From positions 1 through 16,852 of the forward strand of contig JAGGXO010000052.1 in NCBI GenBank assembly GCA_021163015.1: a DNA stretch of 16,852 bases, read 5' to 3'. Of this stretch, positions 1 to 5,536 are shown in pieces. This DNA is from Candidatus Bipolaricaulota bacterium. Its GTDB lineage: Bacteria > Bipolaricaulota > Bipolaricaulia > UBA7950 > UBA9294. The position numbers were made by a program, and so were the translations under genes. How positions within the stretch are numbered: position 1 is the first letter of the stretch; the number at the start of each line of letters is the position of its first letter. Below the pieces are notes generated by a model, which ran no database searches, was not told the DNA's origin, and saw nothing but the letters and a program-made list of their open reading frames with translations.

Positions 1-369
1 AGCATAGTCGGAGGCGGTTGCAGGATCGAGGGTTCGCTTCACGCCGAACTCGACATCATGCGCCGTGACAGGCGTGCCGTCGGTCCAAACTGCGTCCTTG
101 CGCAGATGGAACGTCCAGGTGAGTCCATCTTCAGATGCCTCCCAGTCCGTTGCCAATCTTGGGATGACATCCATCGTTGCGTCATCAAAATCAGTCAAGC
201 CGAGGAACAGAGCATGATCGACCTGGACTGACGTTGTATCTGTCGCTAGGCTTGGGTCGATCGTCGGGGGTTCCGTGTTCAAATTCCAGTAAAGCGTCTT
301 CACCTGACCGAAGGCCATAACGCCAACGATGAGGGTGAAGATGAGGCCAAGTAGCCAGATTTTTTTCAC
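1..369 (-). CDS. Peptide-type ABC transporter substrate-binding protein (family 5), N-terminal part
   Basis: This is the first 123 codons of a secreted solute-binding protein; the rest lies beyond the window edge. The start is GTG at 369, supported by a GGAGGA Shine-Dalgarno 5-6 bases upstream. Residues 1-22 form a signal peptide (KK, then a hydrophobic stretch ending VMAFGQ) with no lipobox cysteine, so the protein is probably free in a periplasm-like space or otherwise retained. The following region has the family 5 (SBP_bac_5, OppA/DppA-like) signatures: an N-terminal strand with EPPTIDPS, then LATDWEASEDGLTWTFHLRK and WTDGTPVTAHDVEFGVKR. Known members bind oligopeptides, nickel-chelates or sugars for an ABC importer; the substrate cannot be told from this part. 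It has its own promoter and long leader, divergent from the lipid kinase gene. Confidence 0.93.
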   Translation of the reverse strand, partial: MKKIWLLGLIFTLIVGVMAFGQVKTLYWNLNTEPPTIDPSLATDTTSVQVDHALFLGLTDFDDATMDVIPRLATDWEASEDGLTWTFHLRKDAVWTDGTPVTAHDVEFGVKRTLDPATASDYA

Positions 370-405
370 TGTTTTCCTCCTTGACCGCCGACCACCTCAT
401 TTGCC

Positions 406-427
406 GGGCCGAGGATACTCCCGGCCC
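406..427 (-). other. GC-rich hairpin in the 5' leader of the substrate-binding protein mRNA
   Basis: Within the leader (about 519-370, minus strand) the bases 427-406 fold as a 6-bp GGGCCG/CGGCCC stem continued by GGA/TCC, with one bulged base and a 3-base loop. It ends about 35 bases before the start codon. No U-tract follows, so it is not a simple terminator. It may stabilise the message or be part of a regulatory leader; the rest of the leader shows only weak pairing (GCAGT/ACTGC around 433-461). Confidence 0.4.
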
Positions 428-525
428 TCGATGCAGTGGGCGTACGGTGCTTTGTACTGCTTCTTTCCTTGCAGCTACCCGCTGTTAGGAAAGCCCGTAT
501 CTGGATCTAGTGAATTGGCACCATT

Positions 526-555
526 AGTATAGCACCTGCGGGGAACTACTGTCAA
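526..555 (-). promoter_or_regulatory. Promoter of the substrate-binding protein gene
   Basis: On the minus strand there is a perfect -35 TTGACA (555-550), an 18-base spacer and -10 TATACT (531-526). Transcription should start near 519, giving an untranslated leader of about 150 bases before the GTG at 369. The -35 box is separated by only 25 bases (556-580, containing the palindrome CAGCGCTG) from the -35 box of the divergent kinase promoter. Confidence 0.75.
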
Positions 556-580
556 CAGCGCTGCGCGGCACGGGCATGAC

Positions 581-610
581 TTGACAATCGGTAGGTTGTA
601 TCTGTAGGAT
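581..610 (+). promoter_or_regulatory. Promoter of the lipid kinase gene
   Basis: A perfect -35 TTGACA (581-586) is followed by an 18-base spacer and -10 TAGGAT (605-610; 4 of 6 consensus bases). Transcription would start at about 616-618, on or next to the ATG at 618. The AGGA inside the -10 could alternatively serve as a Shine-Dalgarno if a more upstream promoter is used. Confidence 0.6.
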
Positions 611-617
611 CAATGCC

Positions 618-1505
618 ATGCAAAAAGCAAGCTACTTCCTAATTGTCAACCTGATAGCTGGCCAGGGGCGCTGCAAAGAGATCTTCCCCGCAGTCCGAAA
701 GGAACTTGAGAAACTTCGTGTAGATTACGATCTTCATTACACGAACGAGCCGGAAGAGGCAATCGATGTCGCGCGCATGGGGATTGAGTCTGGATTCACT
801 CACATCGTGGCTATGGGTGGCGATGGGACGATCAACGAGGTCGCCAATGGCGTAGTGGGAAGCGATGCGATACTGGCTGTGATACCTGCAGGCACTGGTA
901 ATGACTTCATCCACATGACTGGCATTCCGTCAGATCATCGCGATGCGGTCGCGCTGCTCCTGCACGGCCGCGAGCGAACAGTTGATTTGGGGCAGATCGA
1001 TGATAATCGTTACTTCGTGAATGGGCTCGGCATTGGAATAGATGCGCAGGTTGCCCGAGACGTTCTCAAGATGGAGCGCCTGCGAGGAGCGGTCGCATAC
1101 TTGTACGCAGCGGTAAGGGAAGTCTTCAGGTTTCCTGCCTTCCCGGTTAAGCTGACTGGCAGCGGGTGGAGTGAGGAGAAGAACTGTCTGTCCCTTGGCT
1201 TTGCCAACGGGAAGTACTGCGGGGGCGGGTTCAAACTAGCCCCCAAGGCAGAGATCGACGATGGCAAGATTGATATCAGCGCCATCGGCGATTTTCCAAA
1301 GTTGGAGCGGCTTATCCGATTGCCACAGGCGAGGAAAGGCGAACACCTGAAGTTGTCTCGCGTCTCCTACCATCAGGATGTGCACGTGACCGTCTCTTCG
1401 GAGGCAAAGCTGATCGCTCATGTGGATGGTGAGCCGTACAAGCTTCCGAAGAGCGAGTTTTCGGTGAGTGTTCAGCCGGATGCCCTGCGAGTGCTCGTTC
1501 CCTAG
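618..1505 (+). CDS. Diacylglycerol/lipid kinase, DagK/YegS family
   Basis: The 295-residue protein is a soluble lipid kinase that uses ATP to phosphorylate diacylglycerol or a related lipid at the inner face of the membrane, feeding phosphatidic acid back into phospholipid synthesis. The catalytic domain begins with the N-terminal strand and glycine turn (residues 8-18, variant NLIAGQGR of the usual NPxAGxG). It continues with the nucleotide-binding GGDGT (67-71), NEVANG (73-78) and IPAGTGNDF (89-97). The C-terminal beta-sandwich has the family signature GGGFKLAP (202-209) followed by DDGKIDI (214-220). Length is typical for the DagK/YegS group. The ATG at 618 directly precedes the conserved first strand, so no longer start is needed. 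The gene is convergent with mutL, with two bases between the stop codons. The exact lipid substrate (diacylglycerol versus another) is not decidable from sequence. Confidence 0.93.
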   Translation: MQKASYFLIVNLIAGQGRCKEIFPAVRKELEKLRVDYDLHYTNEPEEAIDVARMGIESGFTHIVAMGGDGTINEVANGVVGSDAILAVIPAGTGNDFIHMTGIPSDHRDAVALLLHGRERTVDLGQIDDNRYFVNGLGIGIDAQVARDVLKMERLRGAVAYLYAAVREVFRFPAFPVKLTGSGWSEEKNCLSLGFANGKYCGGGFKLAPKAEIDDGKIDISAIGDFPKLERLIRLPQARKGEHLKLSRVSYHQDVHVTVSSEAKLIAHVDGEPYKLPKSEFSVSVQPDALRVLVP

Positions 1506-1507
1506 CA

Positions 1508-3220
1508 TTAAACTCGTTTGAATCTCTTGTCTAGGTCGTGGCGCGAGAGCGCAAAGATGATCGGACGTCCGTGCGGGCAGGTGAACGGATTATCCATTGT
1601 CAGAAGCCGATCGATCAGTTCCTGCTGTTCATCGAGCGATATCCTGTCCCCGGCCTTGATCGCTGCCCCACAAGCAAGCTCTGCGATCAAGTGATCGAAC
1701 AGAACGTCCTTGAGTTTGAGTCCTTGCTGCAGGGCATCGACTACCTTCTCCAATAGATCCTGGAACCCATACTGCACCTGTGTCTTGACGAGGAGTGCCG
1801 GGTAGCCGCGCACCAGAAACGTTCCTCCGCCGAAGTCGTCGATATCAATCCCCACTTTCGCTAGGAGGTCTCTCTCCGCGGCAAGCGTAGATGCACTCTC
1901 GAAGGGAAGTTCCACGCGCACCGGAAGTAGAAACCGCTGCTGTGCGACTTCGCCGGCTTGCACTTCGCGTGAGAGCTTCTCGTAGAGGATGCGCTCGTGC
2001 GCGATGTGCTGGTCAACGATCTCCAGCCCTTGCGGTGATTCGACCAGAATGTAGGTCTGCTGCAGCTGACCGATCACCCGGTGATCGCTCCTAACCCTCA
2101 CTTTTCTGGCCTCGGTCTCGTGTTTTCGGACATCGGTCGCTTGTCGCAGATCTAGCCCTGGCTGCTGTGAGGAGCGTGCCGACGCCGAGAGATCTGACGG
2201 ACCTGGACTTGATGATAGCGTAGGGACGACATAGCGCGACGCGAGAGCCTTCTTCAGTGCACGATCCAGAAGGTCCTGCACGGCTCGCCGGGAGGCCAGA
2301 CGAACCTCCAGTTTTCGCGGATGGATGTTTACATCCACCTCTTCGTAAGGGACGATGATATCAATCACCGCTAGTGGGAAGGTGCCGGGGCGGAGTATTC
2401 CACGATACGCGCTCTGTAGAATGTAGCTTAATCCACGATCATCGACCGTGCGGCCATTTATCGATAGTATTTGATCGCGACGGTTCCCCCGCCTCACCTC
2501 CGGCGAGCTAATGTAGCCGCTCACTGCTAACCCTTTGTTCTCTGCGGAAATAGGGATCATCGCTCGTCCGATCTGGGCGCCGTAGAGCTGTCCGATGCGC
2601 TCACGCAGATCAGCGACTGCCGGTGCAGAGAAGACCGTCCGCGCGCCGTGCCCTAGGTTGAACCCAACGTGGGGTGAGCACAGAGCTAGGCGATGGATGA
2701 CCCGGTTGCAGTGAAAGAACTCGCTCCTGCTCGAGGTGAGGAAACTCGACCTTGCTGGAAGGTTGTAGAAAAGGTCCCTCACTTCAACGGTGGTCCCAAT
2801 ACCGCGAGCAGCCGGCGCGACCTGCCCGATCATCTCCCCTGCGGAGACACGGAGCTCGTGTGCCTCAGTGTCTAGCGATGTCTTGGAAACAATGTGCAGA
2901 TGACAGACAGCAGCGATGCTGGCCAGGGCCTCCCCTCGGAACCCAAGCGTTGCTATGTGAGTTAGATCCTTCTCCTTTGAGATCTTACTTGTTGTGTGCC
3001 TTTGGACGCAAAGTTCGATATCATCGGGGCTCATCCCTTCACCATCGTCGCGCACCACAATCGACCCGATTCCTCCTTCTGTCAGGGCGATCGATATACT
3101 CTCACTTTTCGCGTCGAGTGCATTCTCGATGAGCTCTTTGACCACTGAGGCGGGCCGCTCGATCACCTCTCCAGCAGCGATCTTCCGCGCCAGCCCCTCA
3201 TCGAGTCGTTTGATCTTCAT
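1508..3220 (-). CDS. mutL: DNA mismatch repair protein MutL (endonuclease type)
   Basis: The 570-residue protein couples mismatch recognition by MutS to strand incision. The N-terminal GHKL ATPase has IAAGEVIERPASVVKELIEN (14-33, catalytic E32/N33), DDGEGM (58-63), HTTSK (75-79), GFRGEAL (93-99) and GTTVEVRDLFYNLPAR (142-157). A low-complexity linker spans roughly 330-380. The C-terminal dimerisation domain keeps the metal-dependent nicking site: DQHIAHERILYE (403-414, matching DQHA(x)2E(x)4E with Ile for Ala), AC plus GAAIKAG (516-523), CPHGRP (548-553) and the terminal FKR (567-569). This is the MutH-independent type of MutL. The start ATG at 3220 places the IAAGEV motif at the usual distance from the N-terminus; no clear Shine-Dalgarno precedes it. 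No mutS is visible in the window. The gene is divergent from the small HTH gene. Confidence 0.98.
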   Translation of the reverse strand: MKIKRLDEGLARKIAAGEVIERPASVVKELIENALDAKSESISIALTEGGIGSIVVRDDGEGMSPDDIELCVQRHTTSKISKEKDLTHIATLGFRGEALASIAAVCHLHIVSKTSLDTEAHELRVSAGEMIGQVAPAARGIGTTVEVRDLFYNLPARSSFLTSSRSEFFHCNRVIHRLALCSPHVGFNLGHGARTVFSAPAVADLRERIGQLYGAQIGRAMIPISAENKGLAVSGYISSPEVRRGNRRDQILSINGRTVDDRGLSYILQSAYRGILRPGTFPLAVIDIIVPYEEVDVNIHPRKLEVRLASRRAVQDLLDRALKKALASRYVVPTLSSSPGPSDLSASARSSQQPGLDLRQATDVRKHETEARKVRVRSDHRVIGQLQQTYILVESPQGLEIVDQHIAHERILYEKLSREVQAGEVAQQRFLLPVRVELPFESASTLAAERDLLAKVGIDIDDFGGGTFLVRGYPALLVKTQVQYGFQDLLEKVVDALQQGLKLKDVLFDHLIAELACGAAIKAGDRISLDEQQELIDRLLTMDNPFTCPHGRPIIFALSRHDLDKRFKRV

Positions 3221-3289
3221 TGCAACCAGAAAGGCTACCAGATTCGAGGCAACACGGCAATCACTGGGGCACTTCCATCTCTAGCAGTC

Positions 3290-3318
3290 TTGGCTGCGCG
3301 GGCGCAATGGTGTATCTT
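3290..3318 (+). promoter_or_regulatory. Candidate promoter of the HTH-HD gene pair
   Basis: TTGGCT (3290-3295), a 17-base spacer and TATCTT (3313-3318) each match the sigma-70 boxes at four of six positions. The start of transcription would be near 3325, just before the Shine-Dalgarno GAGGAGG (3326-3332). The spacing is ideal but the boxes are moderate, so this is a candidate only. Confidence 0.4.
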
Positions 3319-3337
3319 AGCCCTCGAGGAGGCGGGA

Positions 3338-3784
3338 ATGAATACAATCAGCGACCTTCGCAAGGCACTCGGCCTTGCGACGGACAATCAGGTGCGCAAT
3401 AGGATAGAGGCGATAAAGGATCTGCTCTATCCACACCTGCGACGAGGACCGAACAATCAGATCCTTGTTGCAGACACCGGCCTCACTTTGCTGCGCCAGC
3501 TTCAAGATTTACACGATAGTGGATTAACAATGGCAGAAGCGAGCAGCATTGTAAGAACAAGTGCCGATATCTCTGCATTAGACGATACAACAGTTTCATC
3601 ACGTTTAGCCTCAAACCAGACAAAACAAGCTGAACGCGACAACCTAATCGCTCAGATGCGAGAAGAAATCGAGTTCCTTCGTAGCCGTGTCGCGTATCTC
3701 GAAGAAAGGCAGGCTGCAGGAGAGGGCGTAGAGGGAGCGAGAAGATGGTGGGAGAGACTGCGAGGTGAGATCGATGGGGCTTAA
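3338..3784 (+). CDS. Small MerR-like helix-turn-helix protein with C-terminal coiled coil
   Basis: The 148-residue protein has no exact family I can name. The ATG at 3338 is chosen because GAGGAGG lies 5 bases upstream; a longer frame from 3290 lacks this. Residues 1-25 (ISDLRKALGL, then NQVRNRIEAI) look like a helix-turn-helix. Residues 30-70 (YPHLRRGPNNQILV, then LLRQLQDLHDSGLTMAEASSIV) resemble the wing and following helices of MerR-type DNA-binding domains. Residues 90-125 form a heptad-rich coiled coil (QAERDNLIAQMREEIEFLRSR and onward), suggesting a dimer; no effector-binding domain or metal-binding cysteines are seen. The gene overlaps the HD-domain gene by 11 bases, so the two are co-translated. 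I infer a DNA-binding partner or autoregulator of that protein; a structural DNA-binding role is an alternative. Confidence 0.75.
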   Translation: MNTISDLRKALGLATDNQVRNRIEAIKDLLYPHLRRGPNNQILVADTGLTLLRQLQDLHDSGLTMAEASSIVRTSADISALDDTTVSSRLASNQTKQAERDNLIAQMREEIEFLRSRVAYLEERQAAGEGVEGARRWWERLRGEIDGA

Positions 3785-4547
3785 TATCCCGATACGCGGG
3801 AATGCTCGGCTGGAACAGGTAATTGGTTGTGTTGATGCGTCGGAGCGGCTGGCCACGCTATGGAGCGCTTCGAATGTGACGGCGATCGATCGTATGCACA
3901 TCAACGATCATGGCCCAGTGCACATCAAGATCGTAACAAACATCGCGATCAAGCTTCTGCGCCTACTTGTCGCTGGGGGAGTGGAGCCGAGTGTAGTTCG
4001 CGACCATCATCTGACAAATGACGATGCTGAGGTGATTGTATGCCTGGCGGCGGCGTTGCACGATATTGGACACGTCATTCATCGCCACCGGCATGAGGAA
4101 CTCTCACTTATCCTCGCGCCGGCGTTGATTGAAGAGTTTCTGGATGGGCTGTACTCCGTGCGTGAGGCCACTATCCTCGAAGGCGAGATCTTGCACGCGA
4201 TTCACGCACATCGGCGCGATATTCAACCGTTGACCATCGAAGCCGGCGCGGTGAAGGTGGCTGATGCGTTGGATATGGAGTCAGGCCGAGCAAGAATCCC
4301 ATTCAAGAGTGGGTCGGCATCAATCCACGCCGTATCGGCGATGGCGATAAAGAAGGTCGAGATTATGAGCGGGGATGAGAAACCCGTGCGGATTCACGTT
4401 CGCATGTCGAACTCCGCTGGGATCTTCCAGCTCGACACATTACTGCGCGAGAAGCTAAGCCACTCAGGTCTTTCTCCGTATGTCGAGGTTGTCGGTGAGG
4501 TAGTCGGCGCGGAGAAGAAGATCGTCGAAAGATATGAAATCGAATGA
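3774..4547 (+). CDS. HD-domain metal-dependent phosphohydrolase
   Basis: The 257-residue protein belongs to the HD superfamily, whose members hydrolyse phosphomonoesters, nucleotides or cyclic nucleotides. The ATG at 3774 is preferred over the in-frame GTG at 3765 because GAGGTGA (3762-3768) sits 5 bases upstream of it. Visible metal ligands are H46 (DHGPVH), H96-D97 (ALHDIGH), further histidines at 100, 103, 105 and 107, H141/H144/H146 (ILHAIHAH) and D164 (KVADALDM), enough for a binuclear site. Residues 170-257 form a separate alpha/beta C-terminal domain. It resembles a family found in archaea and some bacteria (from memory COG3294-like), annotated only as a predicted HD phosphohydrolase. 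The substrate is unknown. It is translationally coupled to the upstream HTH gene. Confidence 0.85.
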   Translation: MGLNIPIRGNARLEQVIGCVDASERLATLWSASNVTAIDRMHINDHGPVHIKIVTNIAIKLLRLLVAGGVEPSVVRDHHLTNDDAEVIVCLAAALHDIGHVIHRHRHEELSLILAPALIEEFLDGLYSVREATILEGEILHAIHAHRRDIQPLTIEAGAVKVADALDMESGRARIPFKSGSASIHAVSAMAIKKVEIMSGDEKPVRIHVRMSNSAGIFQLDTLLREKLSHSGLSPYVEVVGEVVGAEKKIVERYEIE

Positions 4548-4636
4548 GAGGCCCAGAAATCGACTCGTAGGCGTCCTCCCACCTCTCACATAAGCCGCAT
4601 TGCACGGAGCGGCAGTCGGTGTCTGACTTCGTGAAC

Positions 4637-4667
4637 GCACAAATGGCCTTAAATAGGGCATTTGCGC
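4637..4667. repeat. Imperfect 12-bp inverted repeat with 7-bp AT-rich centre
   Basis: GCACAAATGGCC (4637-4648) and GGGCATTTGCGC (4656-4667) are inverted copies matching at 10 of 12 positions around TTAAATA. Two arms of about 11-12 bp around a 6-8 bp AT-rich centre is the geometry of core sites of tyrosine recombinases, and the gene for one begins about 100 bases downstream. It could equally be an operator. Confidence 0.6.
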
Positions 4668-4680
4668 CATCGCATTGAGA

Positions 4681-4712
4681 TGTCGCAACAAAAGTGCCCT
4701 TTTGTTGCGACA
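4681..4712. repeat. Perfect 14-bp inverted repeat upstream of the tyrosine recombinase
   Basis: TGTCGCAACAAAAG (4681-4694) and CTTTTGTTGCGACA (4699-4712) are perfect inverted copies separated by TGCC. The right arm overlaps TTGCGA (4705-4710), which could act as a weak -35 box for the recombinase gene (with a poor TATTGC at 4729-4734). Possible roles are an operator, a recombinase binding site or an RNA hairpin. No T-tract follows, so a terminator is less likely. Confidence 0.85.
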
Positions 4713-4770
4713 GTTGTCCAGCGACTCCTATTGCTTTTTGGCTATCGTCATGGCAAAGAGGAGGGACTGG

Positions 4771-5391
4771 ATGGCTCTCGAGATTACGCAGGAAGACTTC
4801 ATGTCACCGGAGCAGGTTCTTGCGCTGAAGAATCATTGTCGCGAGATGGCGCGGCGAGCAAGTGTGGACGGGCGACGCAACCCCGTTCGTGACTGGGCAA
4901 TCCTCCACGTGGCGCTGGACGCGGGTCTGCGCGTGTCTGAGATCTGCGATCTGTGTGTGCGCGATGTCATCCTCGACAACGGAAGTGCTTCCCTAATTGT
5001 GCGAAACGGCAAAGGAAGCAAGAAGCGGGGGGTAAAGATCGGAAGAGCACTCCGGGATCATCTTGAAGAGTTCATCATCTGGAAGGATGCAAATGGTGAG
5101 CCTACCTCTGGCCGATCGCCGCTCTTTGTCTCCGCTCGCTCGGGGAAGTTCCTTACTCGCACAGCTGTGTATCGGATCTTCAAGGTGAACGCTTCGCAAG
5201 TTGGAATTCCACGGCGCTTCTCGATTCACTCCTGTCGCCACACTTACGCCTCTCTCCTGTATCGCGCTTCCAAGTACAACATTCGCCTCGTTCAGAAGCA
5301 GCTTGGACACAGCTCGATCCAGACAACGCAGATCTATGCTGATGTTCTCAGCAATGATGCGGCTGTGGCAGTGGAGAACCTTCCGCAGTAG
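4771..5391 (+). CDS. Tyrosine recombinase, catalytic domain only (Xer/FimB-like size)
   Basis: The enzyme cuts and rejoins DNA through a 3'-phosphotyrosine link. The start at 4771 is chosen because GAGGAGGGA (4758-4766) is ideally placed; an in-frame ATG at 4750 would add seven residues. All catalytic residues are present: R54 (AGLRVSEI), the beta-hairpin lysine in KGSKKR (81-86), H153 and R156 (HSCRH), H180 (LGHSS) and nucleophile Y189 (TTQIYADV). At 206 residues it is the size of fimbrial switch recombinases and lacks the roughly 100-residue N-terminal SAM-like core-binding domain of XerC/XerD and phage integrases; only about 35 residues precede the catalytic fold. Two inverted repeats lie just upstream. 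Possible roles are local inversion or excision, or a remnant of a mobile element. No attachment-site duplication or other mobile genes are seen nearby. Confidence 0.92.
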   Translation: MALEITQEDFMSPEQVLALKNHCREMARRASVDGRRNPVRDWAILHVALDAGLRVSEICDLCVRDVILDNGSASLIVRNGKGSKKRGVKIGRALRDHLEEFIIWKDANGEPTSGRSPLFVSARSGKFLTRTAVYRIFKVNASQVGIPRRFSIHSCRHTYASLLYRASKYNIRLVQKQLGHSSIQTTQIYADVLSNDAAVAVENLPQ

Positions 5392-5468
5392 GGAGATCGA
5401 AGCGCTCTTCACTCTCGCTTACTACTGAGGCAGTGAAATGGTTGTACGCCAAAAGGCAGACTTGGCTC

Positions 5469-5497
5469 TCGACAACCGATCGGTTAGTCACTATAGT
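5469..5497 (+). promoter_or_regulatory. Promoter of the MoxR/VWA operon with palindromic spacer
   Basis: The -35 is TCGACA (5469-5474, 5 of 6), the spacer is 17 bases and the -10 is TATAGT (5492-5497, 5 of 6). Transcription should start near 5504, about 33 bases before the GTG at 5537. The spacer contains the perfect 12-bp palindrome AACCGATCGGTT (5474-5485), a natural position for a repressor or spacer-binding activator. Confidence 0.7.
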
Positions 5498-5536
5498 CTT
5501 GTTGCGCGCAGGTTTGTGATGGAATAGGAGCCGCGC

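Larger units (their letters stand above)
4548..4770. other. Intergenic region with inverted repeats before the recombinase gene
   Basis: This spacer holds two strong inverted repeats (4637-4667 and 4681-4712, listed separately) and a weak 5-bp GCCGC/GCGGC hairpin (4594-4613). A 7-bp inverted pair, TGAGAGG (4545-4551) and CCTCTCA (4582-4588), straddles the HD gene stop codon. None is followed by a T-run, so I see no convincing intrinsic terminator. A longer reading frame from 4675 runs through the palindrome into the recombinase, but its start has no ribosome-binding site and I do not treat it as coding. Confidence 0.5.

Noticed and set aside
3221..3262. mutL promoter (TTGCCG, 17 bases, TAGCCT on the minus strand)
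   Set aside because: The -10 matches at only three of six positions, too weak to list as a feature.
4681..4712. Intrinsic terminator of the HD gene
   Set aside because: The stem is strong, but no T-run follows the right arm and the stem is AT-rich near the loop; a DNA-level site is more likely.
4675..4770. N-terminal extension of the recombinase frame through the palindrome
   Set aside because: There is no ribosome-binding site at 4675, the extension overlaps the perfect inverted repeat, its residues do not resemble a core-binding domain, and an excellent Shine-Dalgarno precedes the ATG at 4771.
5392..5536. Attachment-site duplication at the recombinase 3' end
   Set aside because: I found no direct repeat of recombinase-flanking sequence and no tRNA gene nearby, so an integrated element cannot be claimed.
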